Source of the DNA: Verrucomicrobiota bacterium
GTDB lineage: Bacteria > Verrucomicrobiota > Verrucomicrobiia > Opitutales > Oceanipulchritudinaceae
NCBI GenBank assembly: GCA_009908535.1
Contig: JAAAOD010000278.1
Span: 1 to 30,292 of the forward strand
DNA: 30,292 bases
Direction of reading: 5' to 3'
Shown one piece after another: positions 1 to 7,934 of the stretch. The position numbers were made by a program, and so were the translations under genes. Position 1 is the first letter of the stretch. Each line of letters starts with the position of its first letter. The notes below the pieces were generated by a model. The model did not search any database. It saw only the letters and a program-made list of their open reading frames with translations, and was not told the origin of the DNA.

Positions 1-602
1 AAGGAGCGATCGGCGATATTCTCCAGGTCCTGATCATGGCTCCGCACAATCTCAACAAACCTTCCCGCCCGGACTGGTTCTTCGACAAGGAAAAGTACGG
101 CGGCATCCTCACCGACATCGGTTCCCACCAGTTCGAGCAGTTCCTCACCTACACAGGCGCGAAGGACGCGAAGGTGCGCTTCGCCCGCGTCGCCAATTTC
201 GCCAACGCGGACAAGCCCGGATTGGAGGATTTCGGAGAAGCGAGCCTCGAAGCGGAGAACGGCGCTTCCTGCTATTGCCGGCTCGACTGGTTCAACCCGA
301 AAGGACTGCGCACGTGGGGCGACGGGCGTACTTTCATCCTCGGAACGAAGGGAACCATGGAGGTGCGAAAATACATCGACCTTACAAGCGAGCCGAAGGA
401 GAGCCAGGTCATCTACCTCGTCGATGAGGAAGGGGAAAAGCGGATTCCCTGTGCCGGCAAGGTCGGGTTCCCCTTCTTCGGGCAGCTGATCCGCGATGTT
501 CTGGATCGTAGTGAAACTGCCATGACACAGGAACATTGCTTCAAGGCGGCGGAACTTGCCATGCGCGCCCAGGCGGTTGCTGACGGGTGCAAAGCAAGCT
601 GA
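1..602 (+). CDS. Gfo/Idh/MocA-family oxidoreductase, 3' part only
   Basis: This is the C-terminal ~200 residues of an NAD(P)-dependent sugar or inositol dehydrogenase-like enzyme. The reading frame is open from the left edge (frame of base 3), so the gene begins outside the window and the ATG at 36 is internal. Visible family features are the run GGILTDIGSHQFEQF, which matches the conserved GG..D.G.H segment containing the catalytic-region His of the C-terminal alpha/beta domain, and a later stretch typical of the fold (TFILGTKGTMEVRKYIDL). The N-terminal Rossmann domain is not seen. The last residues form a helix (EHCFKAAELAMRAQAVADG) usual for this family. The substrate cannot be told from this fragment. 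It ends 15 bp from the stop of a converging ATPase gene. Confidence 0.85.
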   Translation, partial: GAIGDILQVLIMAPHNLNKPSRPDWFFDKEKYGGILTDIGSHQFEQFLTYTGAKDAKVRFARVANFANADKPGLEDFGEASLEAENGASCYCRLDWFNPKGLRTWGDGRTFILGTKGTMEVRKYIDLTSEPKESQVIYLVDEEGEKRIPCAGKVGFPFFGQLIRDVLDRSETAMTQEHCFKAAELAMRAQAVADGCKAS

Positions 603-617
603 GGGCTTTGCCTTGCC

Positions 618-1985
618 TCAGAAGGGAGTGATCTCTTCGGAAAACCGGCAGCGCATTTCCTCGAGATGCGTGACACCGCCGGAACAGATCAGGCGCTGGG
701 AAACAATGGCATGGAGGCCTTCCGCAAGCATGCCTGCGGGTATTTCCCATGCACGGAACCGCTCCAGGGCCGCCTCCGAACTTGCGGCATGCAGGGTCGC
801 CACGACGGTGTGGCCGGTGATGGCGGCACGGAAGGTCGATTGTGCGGTGGCCTTGTCGCGGATTTCCCCGACAAAGATGATATCGGGATCCTGGCGAAGA
901 AAGGCCCGAATAGCCGCCGCAAAGGTCCATCCGCGATTCTCATCGACCTCACATTGCACCGCGCAGGGAAGTTCCCGCTCGACCGGATCCTCGATCGTCA
1001 GCAATTTCCGGCCTTCGGTGCTGATTGCGGCAAGGAGGGCGCAGGCGCTGGTGGTCTTGCCAGACCCTGTCGGTCCGGTGAAGAGGAACAGGCCGGGTTC
1101 GTAACGGGCGCGGGAGAGGAGCTTCGCGGCGGTTTCCCGGGAAAAGCCCAGCTCCAGCAGTGAGCGCCTTTTGGCAAGGGGGCGGTGGACGCGCAGGACA
1201 AGGCTCTCTCCGTCATGGGTGTGCAGGTGGGAAGCGCGCAGGTGAAAACTTGCCTCGCCCTCTCCGATGGCGATCCGCCCATCCTGGGGAAGGCTGTTGG
1301 CGGCGGCGGAGAAGCGGCACCACTTTTTCAGAATGCGAAGGCAGGTTTCCGCCTCGGCCCCATCCCAGCTGGCGAGCGTCCGCATTTTGCCCTCGAGGTG
1401 GGCGCGAAGACGACCGGCGTTATCCTCCCTCTCCACATGAATGTCGGAGGCACCGTGGCGAACAAGGGCGAGGAGAATTTCGCGGAGGCGTCGTCTTCGG
1501 TCATTCTCATCCGCGATATTGGACAATTCCCTCCCTGCGGGGAGAGAGAACGGGATTCCCGGATTGTCCGGGAAAGCCAGAACCCATTCCCACGAGGAGG
1601 CATTCTTTCCAAGGACATCGGCAAGGGTCGGTGCCAGGCAAGGACCTCCGGTGACCGGTCGCCTGGATAAGCTCCGGCCACCGTGCAGGGGAAGGAAGCC
1701 CGCCCGGCGGAGTTGCGCCGCGGAGGCGTCATCCGCTGCTGGTTCGGGCGCGGTCGCCTGCGGCAGGTAACGCGCCCCGAGAGAGGCCGCGAGGGCCGGA
1801 CCACCGGCCTTCGCCCGGATCCTCCGCAGAAGGCTGTCTTTTTCCCCATCCGCGCGCCAGCGGCGCAGTTCCTCCTCGAATTCCGTACTGCCGACCGGCT
1901 CGGGGACAAACCAGTTGCGCAGTTCTTCCGGCGATAATTCGTAGGGAAAAAAGGGATACGGGAGGAGGTCGTTTACTTCATTCAT
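618..1985 (-). CDS. GspE/PilB-like secretion ATPase, short and lacking the C-terminal Cys4 module
   Basis: A 455-aa type II/IV secretion hexameric ATPase that would power pilus or pseudopilus assembly at the inner membrane. The core is complete: SDIHVE motif at ~180-185, Walker A GPTGSGKTT at ~304-312, Asp box IEDPVE at ~331-336, Walker B DPDIIFVGEIRD at ~366-377 with the catalytic Glu, and His box TGHTVVATLH at ~390-399. It stops soon after, in a tail with only scattered cysteines, so the tetracysteine zinc module common in GspE/PilB is missing. The N-terminal ~170 residues are poorly conserved and Ala/Arg-rich. At 455 aa it is shorter than usual PilB (~560). Its start overlaps the end of pilT by 8 bp, indicating translational coupling. 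It could be an assembly ATPase specialised to pair with the GspE-like protein upstream. Family assignment is firm; the exact role is not. Confidence 0.85.
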   Translation of the reverse strand: MNEVNDLLPYPFFPYELSPEELRNWFVPEPVGSTEFEEELRRWRADGEKDSLLRRIRAKAGGPALAASLGARYLPQATAPEPAADDASAAQLRRAGFLPLHGGRSLSRRPVTGGPCLAPTLADVLGKNASSWEWVLAFPDNPGIPFSLPAGRELSNIADENDRRRRLREILLALVRHGASDIHVEREDNAGRLRAHLEGKMRTLASWDGAEAETCLRILKKWCRFSAAANSLPQDGRIAIGEGEASFHLRASHLHTHDGESLVLRVHRPLAKRRSLLELGFSRETAAKLLSRARYEPGLFLFTGPTGSGKTTSACALLAAISTEGRKLLTIEDPVERELPCAVQCEVDENRGWTFAAAIRAFLRQDPDIIFVGEIRDKATAQSTFRAAITGHTVVATLHAASSEAALERFRAWEIPAGMLAEGLHAIVSQRLICSGGVTHLEEMRCRFSEEITPF

Positions 1986-3102
1986 CCAGGAAGCTGATGT
2001 TTGCTTCCCGGAGTCTCTGTTTCATTTCGTTGGGATACTGGGCCTTTTCGAGAGCATCGTTCGGATCCACTTCCCCAAGGTTGACGAGGCTGGTGAGGTG
2101 GGCGTCGAGGGAGATCATGCCGTATTGTGAACCGGTCTGGATTTCCGAAGCGATGCGGTAGGTCTTGTTTTCCCGGATGAGAGCCGCGATGGAGGTGGTG
2201 GACACCATGATTTCGAAAGCCGCCACGCGCCCTCCGCCTTTTTTCTTGAGCAGAACCTGCGAAATAACCGCTACAATGGAAGAGGCCAGCTGGGTACGGA
2301 TCTGGTGCTTCGTCGCTTCGGGAAAGGCGTCCACAATGCGGTCGACCGTTCGCGCCGAACCGGTGGTGTGGAGAGTGCCGAAGACGAGGTGACCGGTCTC
2401 CGCCGCGGAGACGGCGGCCTCGATGGTCTCGAGATCCCGCATTTCCCCGACTAGAATGACGTCCGGATCCTGGCGCAGGGCTCCGCGCAAGGCTTCCGAA
2501 AAGGAGGGGGTGTCGTTGCCGACCTCGCGCTGGCTGACAATGCAGTTCTTGTGCTCGTGGTAATACTCGATCGGATCTTCCACCGTGATGATGTGACCGT
2601 CCCGGTTTTCGTTGATCCAATTTACCATGGAGGCGAGGGTGGTCGACTTACCCGAACCGGTCGGTCCGGTGACGAGCACGAGGCCGCGCGGGCGTGTGAG
2701 CAGTTCCTTCACCCGATCCGGCAGGCCGATTTCCTTGAGCGAAAGCAATGTGTTCGGAATGGTCCGCAGAACGAGGCCGTAATTTCCCTTGTTTTTCATT
2801 ACACTGACGCGGAATCGCGCCTGGTCCATGAAGGCGAAACCGAAGTCCGCGCCCCCGCGTTTCTTCAGTTGTTCCTGCATGGCATCGGAGGTGATGGCCT
2901 GCATCAGCGCTTTGGTGTCCTCCGGGCGCAGCTCCGGTCCATCGACGGGAACCATCGAGCCGCTGATGCGGAGAGTCGGGGCTTGCCTGACCTGCAAATG
3001 AAGGTCGCTGGCCCCTTCCGCGACCATCAGCTCAAGAAGATCATTCATTTCATACGGGCAATCCGTGACGTCCGTATCGGTAAATTCGCTGCTCATCGTC
3101 AT
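1978..3102 (-). CDS. pilT: Type IV pilus retraction ATPase PilT
   Basis: PilT is the cytoplasmic hexameric ATPase that depolymerises type IV pili for twitching motility and DNA uptake. The 374-aa protein has the PilT layout: N-terminal SDLHL segment (~32-36), Walker A GPTGSGKST (146-154), Asp box VEDPIEY (~174-180), Walker B DPDVILVGEMRD (~212-223) and His box TGHLVFGTLHTT (~236-247). A variant of the PilT-specific AIRNLIRE motif follows (IAALIRENKTYRI, ~305-317). Length and architecture match the family. The ATG at 3102 is preceded by AGGAAG about seven bases upstream. It sits between two assembly-type ATPases in one orientation, 64 bp after the first and overlapping the second by 8 bp, so all three are probably co-transcribed. 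PilU is an alternative, but the short N-terminus favours PilT. Confidence 0.93.
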   Translation of the reverse strand: MTMSSEFTDTDVTDCPYEMNDLLELMVAEGASDLHLQVRQAPTLRISGSMVPVDGPELRPEDTKALMQAITSDAMQEQLKKRGGADFGFAFMDQARFRVSVMKNKGNYGLVLRTIPNTLLSLKEIGLPDRVKELLTRPRGLVLVTGPTGSGKSTTLASMVNWINENRDGHIITVEDPIEYYHEHKNCIVSQREVGNDTPSFSEALRGALRQDPDVILVGEMRDLETIEAAVSAAETGHLVFGTLHTTGSARTVDRIVDAFPEATKHQIRTQLASSIVAVISQVLLKKKGGGRVAAFEIMVSTTSIAALIRENKTYRIASEIQTGSQYGMISLDAHLTSLVNLGEVDPNDALEKAQYPNEMKQRLREANISFLDE

Positions 3103-3166
3103 GATTGTCTTCCTGTTACGGGTTCCCTCTTCTGTGCCAATCCCCTGGGGGACCGGAGAAAGTTTT

Positions 3167-4759
3167 TCACAGGCTGCTTACGGAAGGCAAACGGGAAAAT
3201 GGGCCACGTGAGGGTGCGGGCAGGAAAGGCGGCACCGCCGTTTCCGGCAGCCCTCCGGAAAGAACCCCCCTCCAGACTCTCTCGAGGAACTCGGCGCTGG
3301 TGTTCTCGGGGTTGCGGACTCGGCCTTTCACGAAGATCGGACGCCGCCCGGCGATGCCGTCGCAGCAGGAAGGGCACCCTTTGCGGAGGATGAGCTGCTC
3401 CGGGATGGGGAGCGCGTGCCCTTCCGCGAATGTTTTCCATTGCGGCGGTACGGAGCATGGGATTGCACACTGCCGACAGGTGGAGGGTAACATCCGTTGA
3501 TGGAGCAGCAGCAGGCAAACCGCTTCCACCTCCCGGGGTGACTGGCCCAGATCCTCCAGCCGTCGCAGGACGCCTCTTGTGCTCGCGGCATGGAGGGAAC
3601 TGTAGACCCGGTGTCCCGTCCGCGCCGCTTCCACGGCCACGGACGCTGTCGCGGAATCACGGATTTCGCCGACGAGGAGGCTGTCCGGCGATTGGCGGAG
3701 GAAGGCCCGGAGCGCTTCCGCAAAGCCGAGTCCCCGGGACGGATCGACGGCCACCTGCTGAACACCGGCAAGTTGCGTTTCCACCGGATCCTCGGCGGCG
3801 AGGATCTTCTCATCCGCCTGCACGGCAAGACGCAGAAAGGCATGCAGGGTCGTTGATTTGCCCGATCCGGTGGGGCCGGCGGTGAGGACCATACCCTCGC
3901 CTTGTCGGAGCTCGGCTTGCAGCTTCTCCGCCTCTTCCGACGGGAGGCCGATCTCCCGAAGGTTGCGGGGCTGCTCCGGGGGATCGAGGAAACGCAGGAC
4001 GAGGGCATCCCCGTGCAGCGCCGGTACCACGGAAAGCCGCAGTTTCCGCGAGGGGAGGTGCCCGCGGGCAGGAAGGGAAAGATTGCCTTCCACGGGCTGT
4101 CCGGCCGCCCGAGCGCCGCAACCGGCCGCGGCAAGAGCCATGTTCAGGAACCACCTGCCTTTATCGCGGTTCATCTTTTTGGTTATGCGAAGCCCCCCCG
4201 CCGCCCGAACCCGCGAGCGGTACCCCTCCGGCGTGGGTTCAAGGTGCCAGTCGGAGGGGTTCCCGCGTTCCAGCAAGGACCGTAATTCCTTGAAAAAGGC
4301 CTCCTGCCCTCCGCTGCTTTGTCCGGTGACGGCAGGGCGGCGACCTCCCTCCCTCTCAAGGCCGCGGCGCCAATGCCGGTACAGCGAAGGAAGGACGAGA
4401 ACGGGACAGTCCTCGGCCCTCCCTTTCCCGTCAAAAAGCGGCAGCGAGGCCGGATGTGAAAGGAGGAAAAGCGGTTGGTCCACTTCCGTAAGCCGCATGG
4501 CCTCCGCCGTGGGGACCTCCGGGATCCGACACGGTGTGCGGCGCGCGGGTTCCTCGCGGAACAGCAAGGGCAGCCCGTGCCGCTGGCTGAGAAGCGGGGA
4601 AACCGCTTCCCAGAGGCTTTCGGGTGCGCCCTCCCAATGGCGGAGGCAGAGGACCTCGTCTTCGAGGGGATTTGCAGGTTTCTCCGGTTCGCTCAATTCC
4701 GGTTGCAACTGCTGCAGGGCGGGAAGAAGGAAGGGACGGTAGGCGGTCATGGCCGCCAT
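3167..4759 (-). CDS. GspE/PilB-like secretion ATPase with C-terminal Cys4 module
   Basis: A 530-aa type II/IV secretion assembly ATPase. Domains in order: a divergent N-terminal region (~1-150) that I cannot match to a clear MshEN domain; a SDWHLEP motif (169-175) where GspE usually has SDIHIEP; Walker A GPTGSGKST (295-303); Asp box AEDPVE (~322-327); Walker B in which the usual QDPD is QSPD but the catalytic VGEIRD is kept (~362-368); and His box TGHRVYSSLH (~381-390). Two Cys pairs follow (CRQC 428-431 and CPSC 462-465), the expected zinc-binding module. A Pro-rich tail ends the protein. The ATG at 4759 is chosen because GGGGA lies about six bases upstream; an internal ATG at 4750 has none. 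It is first of a three-gene series with pilT and the shorter ATPase. It may be the PilB or the GspE of the system; the sequence does not decide. Confidence 0.85.
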   Translation of the reverse strand: MAAMTAYRPFLLPALQQLQPELSEPEKPANPLEDEVLCLRHWEGAPESLWEAVSPLLSQRHGLPLLFREEPARRTPCRIPEVPTAEAMRLTEVDQPLFLLSHPASLPLFDGKGRAEDCPVLVLPSLYRHWRRGLEREGGRRPAVTGQSSGGQEAFFKELRSLLERGNPSDWHLEPTPEGYRSRVRAAGGLRITKKMNRDKGRWFLNMALAAAGCGARAAGQPVEGNLSLPARGHLPSRKLRLSVVPALHGDALVLRFLDPPEQPRNLREIGLPSEEAEKLQAELRQGEGMVLTAGPTGSGKSTTLHAFLRLAVQADEKILAAEDPVETQLAGVQQVAVDPSRGLGFAEALRAFLRQSPDSLLVGEIRDSATASVAVEAARTGHRVYSSLHAASTRGVLRRLEDLGQSPREVEAVCLLLLHQRMLPSTCRQCAIPCSVPPQWKTFAEGHALPIPEQLILRKGCPSCCDGIAGRRPIFVKGRVRNPENTSAEFLERVWRGVLSGGLPETAVPPFLPAPSRGPFSRLPSVSSL

Positions 4760-4828
4760 GCTTCCCCATCCCGGTTCGCAACCCCAGTCTTCCTTTCGCC
4801 TGAAATCGGGTAGCGGGGCCGCCTTTCC

Positions 4829-5839
4829 TCAGGTACGCGATACGAAACCCGCCTTGCGGTAGACTTTGCTCAACATGCGGTAGGCGCGTTGCTGGGCCTT
4901 GCCCGCGCCCTCCTTGAAAACCTCGTCGAGGTAGCCTTTGTCCTCGTGGATTTCCGCATAGCGCTCCTGGATCGGTTTCACAGCCTCGATTACCGCGTCG
5001 GCGACGGTGTCCTTGAAGGTTCCATAGCCCGCCCCGTCGAATTCGCTTTCAAGGTCGGAAACCGCCCGCCCGCTGCAGGCGCTGAGCAGGGTAAGGAGGT
5101 TGCTGATCCCCGGTTTTTCCTCCGTTGCGCGGATCTCGCTGCCCGAATCGGTCACCGCGGAGCGAACTTTCTTCCGCAGGGTCTCCGGGGGATCGAGAAG
5201 GTAGAGGCATCCGGACTGGGTCGGATCCGATTTCGACATCTTCTTCTCCGGGTCCTGCAGCGACTTGATGCGCGCCCCTGTCCGCGGAATGTGCAGATCC
5301 GGAACCTTGAAGGTCTCCGAGTAGGTCTGGTTGAATTTCTGAGCGAGGTCCCGACACAACTCCACATGCTGCTTCTGGTCTTCTCCGACCGGGACGAGAT
5401 CGGCGTTGTAGAGAAGAATGTCCGCCGCCATCAACAGAGGATAGTTGAGCAGGCCCGAGCCGATAAAGCTGCTCTCTGCCCGCTGCGACTTATCCTTGAA
5501 CTGCGTCATTCGCTCCAGTTGACCGATCGGGCAAAGCGCCCCGAGGATCCAGGCCAACTCCGTGTGCCCGATGACGTGGCTCTGGCAAAAGAGGTGGCAC
5601 TTCTTCGGATCCAGTCCGCAGGCGATGTAAAGGGCGAGGCTGCGGTAGGTGGCTTTGCGGAGTTCCGCCGGGATGTACGGCACCGTGATCGCGTGCAGGT
5701 CGACGATTCCGAAAAAGCAGGTATGGCTTTCCACGAGGCGCGCCCAGTGGCGAATGGCCCCGAAATAATTGCCGAGATGCAGCTGACCGCTCGGTTGGGC
5801 GCAGGTAAGAACAACGGGAGGCGGGGATTCTTTGCTCAT
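4829..5839 (-). CDS. trpS: Tryptophanyl-tRNA synthetase
   Basis: Class I aminoacyl-tRNA synthetase that charges tRNA-Trp with tryptophan in the cytoplasm. The 336-aa length is normal. The HIGH-like signature is in QPSGQLHLGNYFGAI near residues 15-29 and the KMSKS loop is explicit (KKMSKSDPTQS). Between them are typical TrpRS blocks such as YPLLMAADILLYNADLVPVGEDQKQH, here split over about 26 residues and including the GxDQxxH-type motif that contacts tryptophan and ATP. The start ATG at 5839 lies 14 bp after the purC stop and has no clear Shine-Dalgarno, so it probably depends on purC transcription. No T-box or attenuator leader is visible because the gene follows purC so closely. Assignment is secure. 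Confidence 0.96.
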   Translation of the reverse strand: MSKESPPPVVLTCAQPSGQLHLGNYFGAIRHWARLVESHTCFFGIVDLHAITVPYIPAELRKATYRSLALYIACGLDPKKCHLFCQSHVIGHTELAWILGALCPIGQLERMTQFKDKSQRAESSFIGSGLLNYPLLMAADILLYNADLVPVGEDQKQHVELCRDLAQKFNQTYSETFKVPDLHIPRTGARIKSLQDPEKKMSKSDPTQSGCLYLLDPPETLRKKVRSAVTDSGSEIRATEEKPGISNLLTLLSACSGRAVSDLESEFDGAGYGTFKDTVADAVIEAVKPIQERYAEIHEDKGYLDEVFKEGAGKAQQRAYRMLSKVYRKAGFVSRT

Positions 5840-5853
5840 TATGGGAGGGAAAA

Positions 5854-6780
5854 TCAGTTGGGCAGTAAAAGGTCGAGAGCGTCAAGATAGCGCTGGCGGG
5901 TATTCCGGATGACATCCTCCGGCAGCGATGGACCCGGCGCTGTCTTGTCCCAGGCAAGGTCTTCAAGATAATCCCGGACGTACTGCTTGTCGAAGGCGGT
6001 TTGTGGCCGACCGGCTTCGTACTGGTCCATTGGCCAATAACGGGAGGAATCCGGAGTCAGGATTTCGTCAATGAGGACCAGGTGCCCCCTTTCATCGGTT
6101 CCAAATTCGAATTTTGTGTCCGCGAGCAGCAGCCCCGCCTTGCGCGCGGCCGCCGAGCCGAGCGCGAAGAGCTTCAAGCTGATGTCGCGCACCTCCTCGA
6201 AGCGCTCCTCCCCGATGAGACGGGCGCCTTCTTCGGGCGTGACTGGCTCGTCATGCTGCCCCGCGGCGGCTTTGGTAGTGGGCGTGAAGAGCGGCGCCGG
6301 AAGGCTTTCACTTTCCCGCAGACCCGACGGGACCGGTACGCCAAAGAGCGACCCCGTGAGAAGGTAATCCTTCCAGCCGCTGCCGGCGAGATACTGGCGC
6401 ACCACTGCCTCGATTGGCAACGGCTGCAGCTTTCTCACCAGCATCGACCGGGGAATCAGCGAGGCATGATCCCGCAGAACCTCGGCCAGCCTGGCCGGGT
6501 GTTCGGGAACGAGGTGATTTTCGATCAACGGCTCCGTCTCCTCGAACCAGTACAAACTGAGCTGGGTAAGGAGAATGCCCTTACCGGGAATGCCGTCCGG
6601 CAGAACGACATCAAAAGCGCTTAGCCGGTCCGTGGTGATAATGAGGTAATGCTCGCCCGTATCGAAGATTTCCCGCACCTTCCCGGAGCCCGCCCGCGGA
6701 TAGGGCAGGCCCTCGATTTCACGCAGCGCCGTCTCGGGAAGAAGAGAATGGATGGTGGAGCGATCAAGGTGGTATTGCAT
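5854..6780 (-). CDS. purC: Phosphoribosylaminoimidazole-succinocarboxamide (SAICAR) synthase
   Basis: Joins aspartate to CAIR in an ATP-dependent step of purine synthesis. Family marks include the N-terminal GKVREIFD loop, the signature MLVRKLQPLPIEAVVRQY with the following LAGSGWKDY, and LLADTKFEFG near the C-terminus. At 308 aa it belongs to the longer class of the family (about 300 aa, with an N-terminal extension before GKVR), unlike the ~240-aa E. coli enzyme. The frame is open for eight more codons up to a TTG at 6804. I prefer the ATG at 6780 because those eight residues (hydrophobic, MAFFFLRA) do not resemble the family. It precedes trpS by 14 bp in the same orientation. No purine riboswitch is apparent in the ~115 bp between it and the divergent tRNA. 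Confidence 0.95.
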   Translation of the reverse strand: MQYHLDRSTIHSLLPETALREIEGLPYPRAGSGKVREIFDTGEHYLIITTDRLSAFDVVLPDGIPGKGILLTQLSLYWFEETEPLIENHLVPEHPARLAEVLRDHASLIPRSMLVRKLQPLPIEAVVRQYLAGSGWKDYLLTGSLFGVPVPSGLRESESLPAPLFTPTTKAAAGQHDEPVTPEEGARLIGEERFEEVRDISLKLFALGSAAARKAGLLLADTKFEFGTDERGHLVLIDEILTPDSSRYWPMDQYEAGRPQTAFDKQYVRDYLEDLAWDKTAPGPSLPEDVIRNTRQRYLDALDLLLPN

Positions 6781-6847
6781 GGCGCGTAAGAAGAAAAATG
6801 CCAACGTGGAGATTCGTCTCGTGCAGGCAAATTTTTTTAGAAAAAGC

Positions 6848-6875
6848 TTGCGGGTCGGAACAGCCGTCGTAGCTT
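6848..6875 (+). promoter_or_regulatory. Possible promoter for tRNA-Glu
   Basis: TTGCGG (6848-6853) and TAGCTT (6870-6875) are separated by 16 bases and would start transcription about 15 bases before the tRNA. The -10 match is poor. A direct repeat AGCTTGC (6845-6851 and 6871-6877) overlaps both elements, and an A/T-rich stretch lies just upstream (ATTTTTTTAGAAAAA). It is the best candidate in the gap, not more. Confidence 0.3.
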
Positions 6876-6896
6876 GCTCCGTTTTCTCACAAGCGT

Positions 6897-6974
6897 GTCC
6901 CGTTCGTCTAGCCAGGCCTAGGACACTGGGTTTTCATCCCAGCGACAGGGGTTCAAATCCCCTACGGGACGCCA
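6897..6974 (+). tRNA. tRNA-Glu (anticodon TTC), CCA encoded
   Basis: A complete cloverleaf can be drawn. The acceptor arms GTCCCGT and ACGGGAC pair perfectly over 7 bp. The anticodon stem CTGGG/CCCAG encloses loop TTTTCAT with anticodon TTC, which reads GAA/GAG. The T arm is CAGGGG... with TTCAAAT in the loop. The discriminator base is G and CCA is encoded at 6972-6974, followed by a run of T that may help termination. Besides translation, Glu-tRNA feeds tetrapyrrole synthesis in bacteria with the C5 pathway, which hemB elsewhere in the window serves. Its last 13 bases overlap, antisense, the end of the kinase-like gene on the minus strand. Confidence 0.96.
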
Positions 6975-7909
6975 TTTTTTTCAGGTTTTCCCGCCGGTGA
7001 AGCCGGGGGAAAAAGAGTAAAGTCGATGCGGGTTCCCCGGTCTTTGGACGAATCTATAAAGAAGCGTCCGCCGAATTTCTGGCACAACTGATAGGCCTTT
7101 GTGAGGCCGTAGCCCCCTCCCATTGTGCGACGCCCGGTGGTATTGCTGGCGCGATATCCGAACTGGACCACCTTTTCGATCTCATCCTCAGGGATTCCGA
7201 TGCCCTCGTCCACCACGCGAAGTCGCAACCCGTTGGGCTTTTCTTCGCCGAGGCGCAGAAATATTTCGCTTCCGGGCTTCGAATATTTGCGCGCGTTCGC
7301 AACGAGGTCGCGGATGGTGTCATGCAGGACAGGGGGAGCTTTCAGGGTAGCCCCGATGGAATGAATCTGAAATTCGATACGATATCCATTCTCCGTGTTC
7401 GGGGCCGGGGCATAGACAAAATGAAAGCGGCCCTGACTTACTCTTTCTGTCGCCGCCAGAAAGCGCGACAAATTCCGGTGAAAGGCTTCGCAGGGGATGG
7501 ATTGCCATTCGAAGCGGTCCTTGCGGAACTCGCCCAGCCGCGAGGCCGCCACGGCGAGGGTTTCCAGAATATCCGCAAGTGGTTTCCGCTGTTCCGGATG
7601 GGTTTCCATCAACGCTTTTACCGAGCGGGCAAGCTCGCGGAAACGCTGTTCGATTTCCCCGAAACGCCGACTGAAATCCGGCCCTGAGAGCGTCATGAGA
7701 ACATCGACGCAAAAAGCGGAATAGGGCTTCAGGTCAGAAATGCCGGCAGCGGCGGAAAGGGCCTCGATCTGCCGCTCAAGAACATTGAAGAGATTCAGCA
7801 GGCTGTGGTTATCGAGAAGGTGGCCTTCCCGATCCTCAAGTTGCAGTTGCCCTGTAATTTCCTTCCGCACGTGGGGTCGGAAATTGAACGGGCCTGGCTT
7901 CCGGGGCAA
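6962..7909 (-). CDS. Atypical histidine kinase (HATPase_c domain), cytoplasmic
   Basis: The C-terminal half is a GHKL ATPase domain with an N box (DLVANARKYSKPG), G1 box (DEGIGIP), G2 box (GGGYGL) and a G3-like RGTRIDF segment. The N-terminal half is helical with no membrane segment or recognisable sensor domain. A candidate phospho-acceptor is the His in NHSLLNLFNVLERQI, which resembles the HxLNN..L H-box, but it is ~170 residues before the N box, further than usual. No response regulator is adjacent. The frame stays open to a TTG at 7990 inside pilC, but those residues look like read-through of another frame. I placed the start at TTG 7909, with GGA about nine bases upstream; GTG 7870 is another option. 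The gene directly follows pilC and ends inside the tRNA-Glu gene on the other strand. It may regulate pilus function; that is inference from position. Confidence 0.75.
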   Translation of the reverse strand: MPRKPGPFNFRPHVRKEITGQLQLEDREGHLLDNHSLLNLFNVLERQIEALSAAAGISDLKPYSAFCVDVLMTLSGPDFSRRFGEIEQRFRELARSVKALMETHPEQRKPLADILETLAVAASRLGEFRKDRFEWQSIPCEAFHRNLSRFLAATERVSQGRFHFVYAPAPNTENGYRIEFQIHSIGATLKAPPVLHDTIRDLVANARKYSKPGSEIFLRLGEEKPNGLRLRVVDEGIGIPEDEIEKVVQFGYRASNTTGRRTMGGGYGLTKAYQLCQKFGGRFFIDSSKDRGTRIDFTLFPPASPAGKPEKNGVP

Positions 7910-7934
7910 TATTTTCCGGAGAAGAGAGGTTTTC

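Noticed and set aside
6848..6877. Direct repeat AGCTTGC as an integration attachment site next to tRNA-Glu
   Set aside because: The repeat is only 7 bases, lies 5' of the tRNA, and no integrase or tRNA-fragment duplicate is nearby.
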